Shown: piece after piece, positions 16,229-24,624 of the stretch
Position numbering within the stretch: the stretch's first letter is position 1
Layout: every line of letters starts with the position of its first letter
NCBI GenBank assembly: GCA_947627665.1
Contig: CANQWX010000016.1
Coordinates: 1 to 44,342 of the forward strand
DNA: 44,342 nucleotides
Direction of reading: 5' to 3'
Source: an uncultured Clostridia bacterium
GTDB lineage: Bacteria; Bacillota; Clostridia; Christensenellales; Borkfalkiaceae
The notes under the pieces: generated by a model
The model's database searches: none
What the model saw: the letters and a program-made list of their open reading frames with translations, nothing else
Told to the model about the DNA's origin: nothing
Program-made: the position numbers and the translations under genes

Positions 16229-16926
16229 ATGTTTGTATCGTAGAGGACGACAGCGAGGACTACGGCCGTCTGGAGCGCTACATCGGACGGTTTTGTAAGG
16301 AAAACGGGCTGGAATGCAGGATCGACCGCTTTTCGGACGGTCTGGGTTTTTTGGAGGCATACCGCCCCGTGTACGACCTGATCTTTATGGACATCCAGCT
16401 GCCGAACATCGACGGCATGGAGGCGGCGCGCCGCGTCCGCGAGACCGACCGCAGGGTCGGGATCATCTTCATGACGAATCTGCTCAAATATGCGATCCGC
16501 GGCTATGAAGTGCAGGCGTTCGATTACATCGTCAAGTCGGTCAATTACGCCGATTTTTCGGTCCGCATGAAAAAATTCCTCAAATATTCCTTCAAGGACG
16601 GGGAACCTTCCGTGCTTCTCACCTTCAACGGAAAGACGCGGCGGGTCGAGGTGCGGGAGATCGTCTACGTCGAGGTCGTCGGGCACAATCTGCGCTACCG
16701 CCTCACCGACGGGGAGATGATGGTGCACGGCTCTCTGATCTCCGCCAAACAGACCCTGCCTGCCCATGGCTTTGCACAGTGCCACAGCAGTTATCTCGTC
16801 AATCTCAATTATGTCCAGACGCTCGAAAAGGACGAGGTGCAGGTCGCGGGCGAACGCCTTCCCATCAGCCGCCCGAAGAAGCGAGATTTCGTGACGGCGG
16901 TCACCCGTTTTATCGCGCAGGTATGA
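16222..16926 (+). CDS. LytTR-family response regulator (AgrA-like), TCS 2
   Basis: A 234-residue regulator. Receiver domain: VEDDSED acidic patch, Asp57 in LIFMDIQLP, and FMTNLLK. The conserved Lys is followed by Ser (YIVKSVNY) where the two paralogues and the family at large have Pro, which may change the geometry of the active-site loop. The C-terminal LytTR domain shows EIVYVEVVGHNLRYRL and FAQCHSSYLVNLNYV. The ATG at 16222 starts the receiver domain and sits inside the kinase's last codons; AGAGGAGA precedes it. A strong terminator follows. Its probable target is the GH3-2 operon about 170 bp downstream, whose promoter region lacks a good -35 box, as is common for LytTR-activated genes (inference). 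Confidence 0.92.
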   Translation: MLNVCIVEDDSEDYGRLERYIGRFCKENGLECRIDRFSDGLGFLEAYRPVYDLIFMDIQLPNIDGMEAARRVRETDRRVGIIFMTNLLKYAIRGYEVQAFDYIVKSVNYADFSVRMKKFLKYSFKDGEPSVLLTFNGKTRRVEVREIVYVEVVGHNLRYRLTDGEMMVHGSLISAKQTLPAHGFAQCHSSYLVNLNYVQTLEKDEVQVAGERLPISRPKKRDFVTAVTRFIAQV

Positions 16927-16936
16927 AAAAATCATG

Positions 16937-16977
16937 CGAAGCCCGTTTTCCGGTCGGAAAGCGGGCTTCGTTTTTTT
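16937..16977 (+). terminator. Terminator after two-component system 2
   Basis: A 15-bp stem (16937-16951 with 16956-16970, one G-T wobble) with a GGTC loop is followed by seven T (16971-16977). Confidence 0.93.
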
Positions 16978-17095
16978 GCAATTTATGAACCGAAACAGAC
17001 AGTTTTTGTTGGGACATATTTACTTTGCAAGGGATCCATAATAACCTTACAGTGAAAAAATCGTTCTGTTTTTGTAAAAATCGGAGGTTACGGCT
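16978..17095 (+). promoter_or_regulatory. AT-rich control region of the GH3-2 operon
   Basis: No near-consensus promoter is visible in these 118 bases, in contrast to most other units here. ACAGTTTTT (16999-17007) and ACAGTGAAA (17049-17057) are 50 bp apart and resemble loosely the ACAGTT-type half sites of AgrA-like LytTR regulators. The octamer GTTTTTGT also occurs twice (17002-17009, 17068-17075). GGAGG at 17083-17087 is the ribosome binding site for the GTG start. Activator-dependent expression is inferred. Confidence 0.4.
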
Positions 17096-20011
17096 GTGAA
17101 ACCGATCAAATTCATTTTCGGGAATGTACGCACGCGGATCTGGGCGATCGTTTCGATCGTACTGACCGTTCTGCTCGTCGTGGTAACGGCGCTTTCCTCG
17201 AGCGTCTATTACGAAACCATCTGCATGGCGATCGGGGGAAAATATTCCTTCGGGCGGGGAGAGGAGAAGTATTTCTCCGCCGAAGCCGAGAGCAAGGAGG
17301 ACGCCTACCGCCGCGGCAATGCGCTCAACGAGGAGATCTGCGAAGAGGGGTTTGTCCTCCTGAAAAACGAAAACGGCGCGCTTCCGCTCGGCGCGGGCGC
17401 GAAGATCAGCGTATTCGGGAAGAATTCGGTTTCCCTCGTCTATGGCGGCACCGGCTCGGGCGGCGGCAATTACGACGGCGCCGTCACCCTGTACAGTAGC
17501 CTGCGGGACGCGGGCTTTGAGGTCAATCCCGTCCTCGAGCAGTTCTATCTCGACAACGCGCGCTCGGGGGAGGGCAGAACGCCCAATCCCAAGATCGAAA
17601 ACGACGGGAACGTGCGCCTTGCCACGGGGGAAACGCCGCTTTCAAGCTATTCTGCCGAGGTCAAAGGGAGCTATGCGTCATACCGCGATGCGGCGATCGT
17701 CGTCTTTTCCCGCATCGGCGGCGAGGGGTTCGATCTGCCCCGCACCATGCCCTCTTCCAAGGGACACTATCTGGAACTCGACGAGAACGAAAAGGCGCTG
17801 CTGCGGGAAGTCAAGAGCGGATTTTCCAAGGTCATCGTGCTCGTCAATTGCAGCACCTCCTTCGAGATGGGGGAGCTTGAGCGCGATCCCGAAATCGACG
17901 CGTGCGTCTGCATCGGAGGCCCCGGTTATTCGGGCGCCGCGGCGATCGGGCGGCTTTTGAACGGCAGCCGCACCTTTTCGGGCAAGACCGTGGACACTTG
18001 GGCGGCGGATTTTACCGCAGACCCGACATGGAACAATTTCGGCAATAACCTGCAAGAAAACGGCGCAACCTACTATACGGTAGAAAACGGCGCGCGGAAG
18101 GACCTCAAATATTATTACGTCGACTACGAAGAAAACATCTACGTCGGTTACCGTTATTATGAAACGCGGGGCGCGCAGGACGAGGAATGGTACCGCGAAA
18201 ACGTCGTCTATCCTTTCGGGTTCGGGCTTTCCTATACGCAGTTCTCGTGGGAGATCCTCAACGCCGATGAGTTTGTTTCCCGCAGCTTAACGGAGCAGAA
18301 CAAGCAGGGCGAGATCGAGGTCGAAGTGCGGGTGACCAATACGGGGACGCGCAAGGGGAAGGACGTCGTGGAACTCTATTGCGATCTGCCGCAGGGACGG
18401 CTCGAAAAGTCCGCCACCGTGCTCTGCGCGTTCGCCAAGACGCCCGAACTCTATCCCTCGGCCGAAAACGCCGCGGACGGGAGCGAGGCGGCGGGGAGCG
18501 GCAAGCCAAATTCCGCGGTGGTGACCCTCCGCTTTTCTCCCTACTATCTTGCCTCCTACGACGAAGCGGACGCGGACGGGGACGGAATGGTAGGATATAC
18601 GCTGGAGAAGGGCGACTATGCGCTCCGCCTGAAAACGGACGCCCATCGCGCAAAAGAGGGAACATCCCCCCTTTGGTTCTCCCTGCCACACACCGTAACG
18701 TACGGGGAGGACCCCGTCACGGGCACGAAGATCGAAAACCGTTTCCAGGACGCCAAGCGGGAACTTGACACCTTGCTTTCGCGGACGGATTGGGGAAATA
18801 CATGGCCGACCCTCTCGCAGGGGCGGGAACTGACGGTGTCGGGCATCTCGCTCGAAGAGCTAAAATCGCTCGAACACAACGCGCCGCAGACCGAATGGGA
18901 GGAATACCGCACCGACGTGCATTCTTCCAAGAAACTCATCGAGATGCGGGGGCTTCCCTACGACGACGAGGGCTGGGACGAGATCCTCGACAGCCTCTCT
19001 TTCCGTGAGATGCGCGACCTGTTCAACGAAGGCGCGTTCAAGACCAAGGGCATTCCCGAGATCGGCCTGCCCGAAACGATCTCTTCCGACGGACCGGTCG
19101 GGTTCGTCAATTTCGTCAGCGGATACAACATCTACGGGACCGTATCGTACGCCAGCGAATACGTCATGGGTTCTACCTGGAACACGGAGCTACTGCAACG
19201 GTTCGGAGAGAGCGTTGGGGAAGAGGGGATCTTCGGCAAAGAGGACGTCGACCCCTATGTGCCATACAGCGGTTGGTACGCGCCCGGGATGAATCTGCAC
19301 CGCAGTCCCTTCGGCGGGCGGAATTTCGAATATTTTTCGGAGGACCCCTATCTTACGGGCATGCTCGCCGCCGCGCAGATCCGCGGGGCGCAGAGCAAGG
19401 GCGTGATCACCTATATGAAGCATTTTGCCCTCAACGAACAGGAAACGCACAGGGACGACAACGGGGTATGCACCTGGGCGACGGAACAGGCGATCCGCGA
19501 GCTATATCTCCGCCCGTTCGAGATCGCCGTCAAGACGGCTGCGCCGAAGGGGATCATGACCTCCTTCAACCGCATCGGTACGCGCTGGACGGGAGGGGAT
19601 CACAGGCTTTTGACCCAGATCCTGCGGGAAGAATGGGGCTTTTGCGGCACGGTGATCAGCGACTTCAACGTGTCCCTCTATATGAATCCCAAGCAGATGA
19701 TCTACGCGGGGGGCGATCTCAATCTGACGACGACCCGCCCGTGGATGAACGCCGACCCCGCGAGCGCGTCCGACGTGGCGGTGCTGCGCAGGGCGGCCCA
19801 CAATATCCTCTATACCGTCGTCAATTCCAACGCCATGAACGGCGTGGACGAGCATACGGTTTTTACGACGTTGCTGCCGCTGTGGCAGATCATCCTGATC
19901 GCGGTGGATTGCGTGGCGGCGGTCGCCTTGGCGGTGTGGGGCGCGTTCGAGCTTCGCGCGGCCAAGAAGAAAGAAGAAAAAGCGTCGGAGGACGCGGAGA
20001 AATCGGATTAA
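17096..20011 (+). CDS. GH3 with a membrane helix at each end, reversed domain order (GH3-2)
   Basis: A 971-residue GH3 protein, starting at GTG 17096 with GGAGG eight bases upstream. Layout: short basic cytoplasmic start, membrane helix (about 15-36), GH3_C from about 75 (EEGFVLLKNENGALPL, GGTGSGGGNYDGAVT), FnIII-like (about 405-530, with TGTRKGKDVVELY), GH3_N barrel from about 627 (SSDGPVGFVN, GWYAPGMNLHRSPFGGRN, EYFSEDPYLTG, KHFALNEQETHRD), predicted nucleophile Asp856 in VISDFNVS, then a second membrane helix (about 927-950) and a KKKEEK tail. The closest relative in the window is GH3-5 (37920-40883), same length and topology. The protein is expected to expose both GH3 domains outside the membrane. 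It heads an operon with GH3-3 and two lipoproteins, the next gene beginning 10 bases after its stop. Confidence 0.93.
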   Translation: MKPIKFIFGNVRTRIWAIVSIVLTVLLVVVTALSSSVYYETICMAIGGKYSFGRGEEKYFSAEAESKEDAYRRGNALNEEICEEGFVLLKNENGALPLGAGAKISVFGKNSVSLVYGGTGSGGGNYDGAVTLYSSLRDAGFEVNPVLEQFYLDNARSGEGRTPNPKIENDGNVRLATGETPLSSYSAEVKGSYASYRDAAIVVFSRIGGEGFDLPRTMPSSKGHYLELDENEKALLREVKSGFSKVIVLVNCSTSFEMGELERDPEIDACVCIGGPGYSGAAAIGRLLNGSRTFSGKTVDTWAADFTADPTWNNFGNNLQENGATYYTVENGARKDLKYYYVDYEENIYVGYRYYETRGAQDEEWYRENVVYPFGFGLSYTQFSWEILNADEFVSRSLTEQNKQGEIEVEVRVTNTGTRKGKDVVELYCDLPQGRLEKSATVLCAFAKTPELYPSAENAADGSEAAGSGKPNSAVVTLRFSPYYLASYDEADADGDGMVGYTLEKGDYALRLKTDAHRAKEGTSPLWFSLPHTVTYGEDPVTGTKIENRFQDAKRELDTLLSRTDWGNTWPTLSQGRELTVSGISLEELKSLEHNAPQTEWEEYRTDVHSSKKLIEMRGLPYDDEGWDEILDSLSFREMRDLFNEGAFKTKGIPEIGLPETISSDGPVGFVNFVSGYNIYGTVSYASEYVMGSTWNTELLQRFGESVGEEGIFGKEDVDPYVPYSGWYAPGMNLHRSPFGGRNFEYFSEDPYLTGMLAAAQIRGAQSKGVITYMKHFALNEQETHRDDNGVCTWATEQAIRELYLRPFEIAVKTAAPKGIMTSFNRIGTRWTGGDHRLLTQILREEWGFCGTVISDFNVSLYMNPKQMIYAGGDLNLTTTRPWMNADPASASDVAVLRRAAHNILYTVVNSNAMNGVDEHTVFTTLLPLWQIILIAVDCVAAVALAVWGAFELRAAKKKEEKASEDAEKSD

Positions 20012-20021
20012 GGAGGTATGT

Positions 20022-23000
20022 ATGATAAAGTCAAGCAAAAGGTTTGGGATCGCGGCGGTCGCGCTTGCCGCTCTGTTCGGGCTGAGCGTGCTCTCGGGCG
20101 TCACGGTCGGGGCGCAGGCCAAGCAGTATCTGCCCTCGCAGGACGCCGAATACGCCGCCCGTTACGGGAGGTTGCAGGACGCCAAACGCGCGGGCAACGC
20201 TCTGAACGAAAAGATCGCCGAAGAGGGGATGATCCTGCTCAAAAACGAGCAGACGGGGGAGCGCCCCGCTCTGCCGCTTTCGCGCGAGGAGAGAAAGATC
20301 TCGCTCTTCGGCAGCCACAGCGACTGCGAGATCAAGGGCGGCACAGGCTCTGGCTCAGGCTCGGTGTTTGAGCCTGTCACCTTGATAGAGAGCTTGGAAA
20401 ATAGCGGCTTCACGCTCAATCCGAAGCTCAAACAGCTCTACGCCGCAAACGGCGAAGAAGAGCTTGCCGCCTCGCTGTATACGCAAGACATCGTTTCCTC
20501 TTATGTGGGGTACGGCGATCTCGCGCTCATCATCTTCTCGAGAACGGGGCATGAGGGAAGCGACTTTTCTCCCGACCTCGGAAACGGCCGCCACGAATTG
20601 GAGCCGACCGAGAACGAACTCGCCCTGCTCAGGCATGTCACCGAGCAGGCGCAGGCGGGCGTGTTCAAAAAGGTCGCGGTCCTACTCAACGTCGGAAACG
20701 TGGTGGAGGTCGCCGATTATGTCGACGATCCCGAAGTGGACGCCATTCTGTATACGGGCATGGGCGGTTCGACGGGCATGAAGGCGGTCCCCAAGATCTT
20801 GACGGGCGAAGTCGACCCTTCGGGACGGACGGTGGACGTCTGGCCTGTGGATTTTACCGAGGACCCGACGTGGTACAACGTTCTCACGAATACCCATTCG
20901 GGTGGGACGACGGTCAACCGCGGGACCGCACCCGACGGCGGCGAACTGCCCGCAAGCGTGCGCTCCCTCGACTACGAGGAGGGCATCTATGTGGGCTATA
21001 AGTGGTATGAGACCGCCGCTACGATAGACGGATATTTCAATACGGATGAGGAAAACCGCAGCGGTTCCGCCGCACAGGCGGAGGACGCCTACTACAACCG
21101 CAAGAACGGCGTCATCTTCCCCTTCGGCTACGGTCTGAGCTACACATCCTTTACCTGGACCCTGCAAGAACCCTCTTTTTCGGGCGAGATCACCGCAGAG
21201 CATGCGGGGGACCGCGTCACCGTGCCCGTCACCGTCAAGAACACGGGGCGGACGGCGGGGAAGGACGTCGTGGAGGCCTATGTGCGCGCGCCTTACGACG
21301 CGGAGACCGCGCCCATCGAAAAGGCGGACGTTTCCCTGATCGCCTTTGCAAAGACCAAGCTGCTCTCCCCCGGAGAAGAGCAGACGGTGGAGCTTTCCTT
21401 CGACATCTCGGACCTCGCTTCCTTCGACTGGAACGACATCAACGGCAACGGGTTCTGCGGATATGAGCTTGAGGAGGGGAGCTATTCCGTCTTATTGCGG
21501 CAGGATTCCCACACCGACAAGGCGGAGGATTGCAGGATAGAATTTACGGTGGGCGAAGGCGGGATCCGTTACGACCATGACGGCATCGAGGACCCGCTCA
21601 ATTACAACAAGGGCTTCGGCGAAAAGACCGCGCAGGCGCTCTTCTCGCAGGAGGATGAGTTCAATACCGCCCGCGTGGGGAAGAACATCGACCTGATGGG
21701 CGAAAAGACGTATATCACCCGCGACGACGCAAAATATATCAGCAGGAGCGACTGGAAGCTGCCCGCCTCTCCCACGGAGGAGGAGCTTACCTATTCGGAC
21801 GCGGCGGTCAAGGTGCTGTTCGACCAGGTCTATTACGGCGCGTGCAAGGACGAGCCGACCGACCCTTGGTATAAGACGGAAGAGGATATCCCCGGTTACG
21901 GGCAGCCCTCCGCCGAGAACGGGTGGAAACAGGCGCCGATGGGCTCCGACCCCAACCGCAAGTGTGCCATCCAACTGTCGGATATGACAGGGGTCCCGAT
22001 GGACGATCCGCTTTGGGTGCAATTCATGAACCAGCTCACCTGGTCGGAGATGACCAATTTGCTTACCCAAGGGTTCTTCTGCACGCCTGCGATCCCCGCG
22101 GTCGGCAAGCCCGAAGCGTTCGACGCGGACGGCCCCGCGCAGCTGCGCAACAAAAATAACGGCGGACAAGCGGGCACCTTCTGGTGCAACGAAACGACCA
22201 TCGCGTGCACCTACAACACCGAACTCTGCTACGAGCAGGGACAGCAGGTCGCCATGGAGGGCATGCTCATGCAGACGGACGGTTCCAGCGTCAACGGCTG
22301 GTACGGCCCCGGCTTGAACACCCACCGCAGCCCCTTCGGAGGCAGGAATTTCGAGTACTATTCCCAGGACGGCGTGCAGGGCGGGCTTATCGCGGGCGCC
22401 GTCATCAAGGGCGCGACCGATATGGGAATGCACGTCTATGCCAAGCATTACGTCGTCAACGATCAGGATTCCGGCAGAAAGGACAACGGCGGGATCAGCG
22501 TCTGGTGCAACGAGCAGGCGCTCAGGGAGGTCTATCTCAGGCAGTTCGAGTATGCGGTGGAGTACGGAAACCTGAACGGCATGATGAATTCCCACGGTCG
22601 CCTCGGGCTGTACGCCACGCAAAACAATTTCCAGCTCAACCAGGCTGTGCCGCGCGGCGAGTGGGGCTATGAGGGCGTTGCGGTGACCGATCTCGTCGAC
22701 GGCGCGCCCGTGGCGAGCGGCAGGACGCAGGTGACCAACGCCGACCAGCTCATCCGCAGCGGTTCCACCTTCCTCGGCAATCTCTCCAACCAGAGGAGGG
22801 GAGAGGAGCCGTGGTTCGACGGCCGTATCCTCGACGGATACTATGACGCCAATTCCAACCGCTTGCTGGTGCCGGAGTCGCTCGAAGTGAGCGATTGGAA
22901 GTGCACCAACCGCGAGAAGGGCAACGAAGCGACGGACAACCAGAACATCTACTTTACGGCGACCGTCAAATGCGGCGCCTGCACGATGGACAGCCCCACG

Positions 23001-23900
23001 CAATGGTATTGGGTGCGCACGACCGCGATGAACGCGCTCTATGTGGCGGCAAATTCCAACGCGATGCAGTCGGTACCGGAGAGCGATCTCGTCGGGGCTT
23101 ACGTTTCCGTCAAATATCACGACGGCGTCACGGAGGACTTCGGATATAACGTCGTCAAGGGCAGCGTGATCGAGGAACCCGCTCCCCCCGCCGTGCCCGA
23201 GGGAAAGCGGTTCGCGGGGTGGTATGCGGACAGCGAATACACGGAGAAATTCGATTTTTCACAGCCCGTGACGGGATATACCGAGCTGCATGCCTATCTT
23301 GCAGACGCTGACCAATACCAGATGAATTTCGATCTCAACTACGAGGGCGCGCCCAACGCGGGCGGGATCCTCGTCAAGAAGGGCGCCTCGGCGGTAGTGC
23401 CTCCCTACGAACCCATGCGGGAGGGATATGTTTTCGGCGGATGGTACCTCGACGCGGAGTGCGATACGCCCGCGGAGCCTGAAAAGATCGTGATGGACCG
23501 CGACGTCACGTTCTACGCAAAGTGGACCCCCGTGCCCGTTTACACGGTCACGTTCGATATGAATTACGAGGGCGTATTCCGCGTGATGGAGATCGGCGTG
23601 GCGGAGAATGGATCGCCGGGCGAGCAGATCTTCACGCCCGTGCGGGAGGGATTCGTATTCGGCGGCTGGTACCGCGACGCCTATTGCAAGACGGCGTTTG
23701 ACGGCACGGCTCCGATCACGTCGGATATGACCCTCTACGCCAAGTGGACGCCCGCCGAAAGAGAGGGGACGGAAGCGCCCCAAGACGGCGGGAACGCGGG
23801 CGCGCTGTGGGCAGTCGGGATCGGCGCAGGCGTGTTGGGTGTCGCCTTGCTCGCAACGGGCGCCGTCCTGCTCTTCCGAAAGAAAAAAGAAAATAAATAA
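20022..23900 (+). CDS. Secreted, C-terminally anchored GH3 with InlB-type repeats (GH3-3)
   Basis: A 1292-residue GH3 protein. A signal peptide (about 1-31, ending VTVGAQA) is followed by GH3_C (EEGMILLKNEQTG, GGTGSGSGSVFEPVT), an FnIII-like domain (about 396-500), and the GH3_N barrel (about 663-900: DADGPAQLRN, GWYGPGLNTHRSPFGGRN, EYYSQDGVQGG, KHYVVNDQDS). The predicted nucleophile is Asp890 in VAVTDLVDG. About residues 1060-1244 hold three Listeria-Bacteroides (InlB B-type) repeats, each with a GWYxDxxY/C motif and two ending in YAKWTP. The C-terminus is a membrane helix plus FRKKKENK; no LPXTG motif is present. This is a surface enzyme on a repeat stalk. AGGAGG precedes the ATG by five bases, 10 bases after GH3-2. 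DADGPAQ groups it with GH3-4. Confidence 0.93.
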   Translation: MIKSSKRFGIAAVALAALFGLSVLSGVTVGAQAKQYLPSQDAEYAARYGRLQDAKRAGNALNEKIAEEGMILLKNEQTGERPALPLSREERKISLFGSHSDCEIKGGTGSGSGSVFEPVTLIESLENSGFTLNPKLKQLYAANGEEELAASLYTQDIVSSYVGYGDLALIIFSRTGHEGSDFSPDLGNGRHELEPTENELALLRHVTEQAQAGVFKKVAVLLNVGNVVEVADYVDDPEVDAILYTGMGGSTGMKAVPKILTGEVDPSGRTVDVWPVDFTEDPTWYNVLTNTHSGGTTVNRGTAPDGGELPASVRSLDYEEGIYVGYKWYETAATIDGYFNTDEENRSGSAAQAEDAYYNRKNGVIFPFGYGLSYTSFTWTLQEPSFSGEITAEHAGDRVTVPVTVKNTGRTAGKDVVEAYVRAPYDAETAPIEKADVSLIAFAKTKLLSPGEEQTVELSFDISDLASFDWNDINGNGFCGYELEEGSYSVLLRQDSHTDKAEDCRIEFTVGEGGIRYDHDGIEDPLNYNKGFGEKTAQALFSQEDEFNTARVGKNIDLMGEKTYITRDDAKYISRSDWKLPASPTEEELTYSDAAVKVLFDQVYYGACKDEPTDPWYKTEEDIPGYGQPSAENGWKQAPMGSDPNRKCAIQLSDMTGVPMDDPLWVQFMNQLTWSEMTNLLTQGFFCTPAIPAVGKPEAFDADGPAQLRNKNNGGQAGTFWCNETTIACTYNTELCYEQGQQVAMEGMLMQTDGSSVNGWYGPGLNTHRSPFGGRNFEYYSQDGVQGGLIAGAVIKGATDMGMHVYAKHYVVNDQDSGRKDNGGISVWCNEQALREVYLRQFEYAVEYGNLNGMMNSHGRLGLYATQNNFQLNQAVPRGEWGYEGVAVTDLVDGAPVASGRTQVTNADQLIRSGSTFLGNLSNQRRGEEPWFDGRILDGYYDANSNRLLVPESLEVSDWKCTNREKGNEATDNQNIYFTATVKCGACTMDSPTQWYWVRTTAMNALYVAANSNAMQSVPESDLVGAYVSVKYHDGVTEDFGYNVVKGSVIEEPAPPAVPEGKRFAGWYADSEYTEKFDFSQPVTGYTELHAYLADADQYQMNFDLNYEGAPNAGGILVKKGASAVVPPYEPMREGYVFGGWYLDAECDTPAEPEKIVMDRDVTFYAKWTPVPVYTVTFDMNYEGVFRVMEIGVAENGSPGEQIFTPVREGFVFGGWYRDAYCKTAFDGTAPITSDMTLYAKWTPAEREGTEAPQDGGNAGALWAVGIGAGVLGVALLATGAVLLFRKKKENK

Positions 23901-23909
23901 GGAGGAAGT

Positions 23910-24599
23910 ATGATGAAAAAAATTATGAAACGGAGCGGAATTTTGGCAATGGGGTTGATCTTTTCCCTTGGAGCCGCCGTCGGTCTGACGGCGTGCGGCG
24001 AGGAAGAACTGCCCGCGGGGACGAACACATATACCTTTGCCGCGGCGCTCACCGATCTCGATGACGTCGAGGGCGAGGGCTGGTCGGGCGGAGAGAGCGG
24101 CGTCGGTATGATCGTCAAGGACTGGGAGGACGACGACAAGGATTGGAAAACGATCAGCGGCTACTATGTGACCTACTTGTATGTGGAGGACACGGCGCTC
24201 ACGTTCGAGATCACCTCCGACAGGGAGGTCGACGACGCAAAGCTCACCGTTAGCCTGTCCACGGAGGGGTCCGAAAACGCAACGGACGGAACCTTGACCC
24301 TCTCCCCGGATCTGTATACCGTCGAACTCAACGGAGAGGCGCTCTCCTATAAGCCGATCACATTCTACGATATTCCCGCCAGTGCGGGGGAGGTCTATCC
24401 CTTCGAACAGTACGAGATCGGCAAGAACCTGCGCTTGAAGGAAGGCAAGAATGTCGTTCGGCTCATCTCGAGCAACCACATCTCCATGGGGGGAACGACG
24501 AGGGCGACCGCGCCGATGGTGGACTGCATCCAGATCACCACGCAGGCAACGCTGCGGTGGGAGCCGCGGAACGATAACTTGGACCAGTTCGGTCTGTGA
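23910..24599 (+). CDS. Lipoprotein with carbohydrate-binding-like GWSGG domain
   Basis: A 229-residue lipoprotein: signal peptide, lipobox GLTAC, then one domain. The motif GEGWSGGESG near residue 55, the strand FEITSDREVDDAKLTV, and the ending NVVRLISSN...ATAPMVDCIQITT give the pattern of CBM6/CBM35-like jelly rolls, where GxSGG and a final DxI/T strand are common. The same domain occurs in the lipoprotein at 36833-37918 (GEGWSGGQSG, AKAPVVDCIKITT), so the two are paralogues. No catalytic motif is seen. It begins 10 bases after GH3-3 with GGAGG, so it belongs to that operon. It may bind glycan at the surface for the GH3 enzymes or present it to the sensor kinase (inference). Either of two adjacent ATG codons could start it. 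Confidence 0.82.
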   Translation: MMKKIMKRSGILAMGLIFSLGAAVGLTACGEEELPAGTNTYTFAAALTDLDDVEGEGWSGGESGVGMIVKDWEDDDKDWKTISGYYVTYLYVEDTALTFEITSDREVDDAKLTVSLSTEGSENATDGTLTLSPDLYTVELNGEALSYKPITFYDIPASAGEVYPFEQYEIGKNLRLKEGKNVVRLISSNHISMGGTTRATAPMVDCIQITTQATLRWEPRNDNLDQFGL

Positions 24600-24624
24600 A
24601 CTTCGATAGGACAAGGAGGATAAA

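Noticed and set aside
14630..16360. 576-codon minus-strand frame across the TCS 2 kinase
   Set aside because: Shadow of the kinase gene; crosses its promoter and the manA terminator.
21492..23120. 542-codon minus-strand frame within GH3-3
   Set aside because: Antisense shadow without ribosome binding site or domain.
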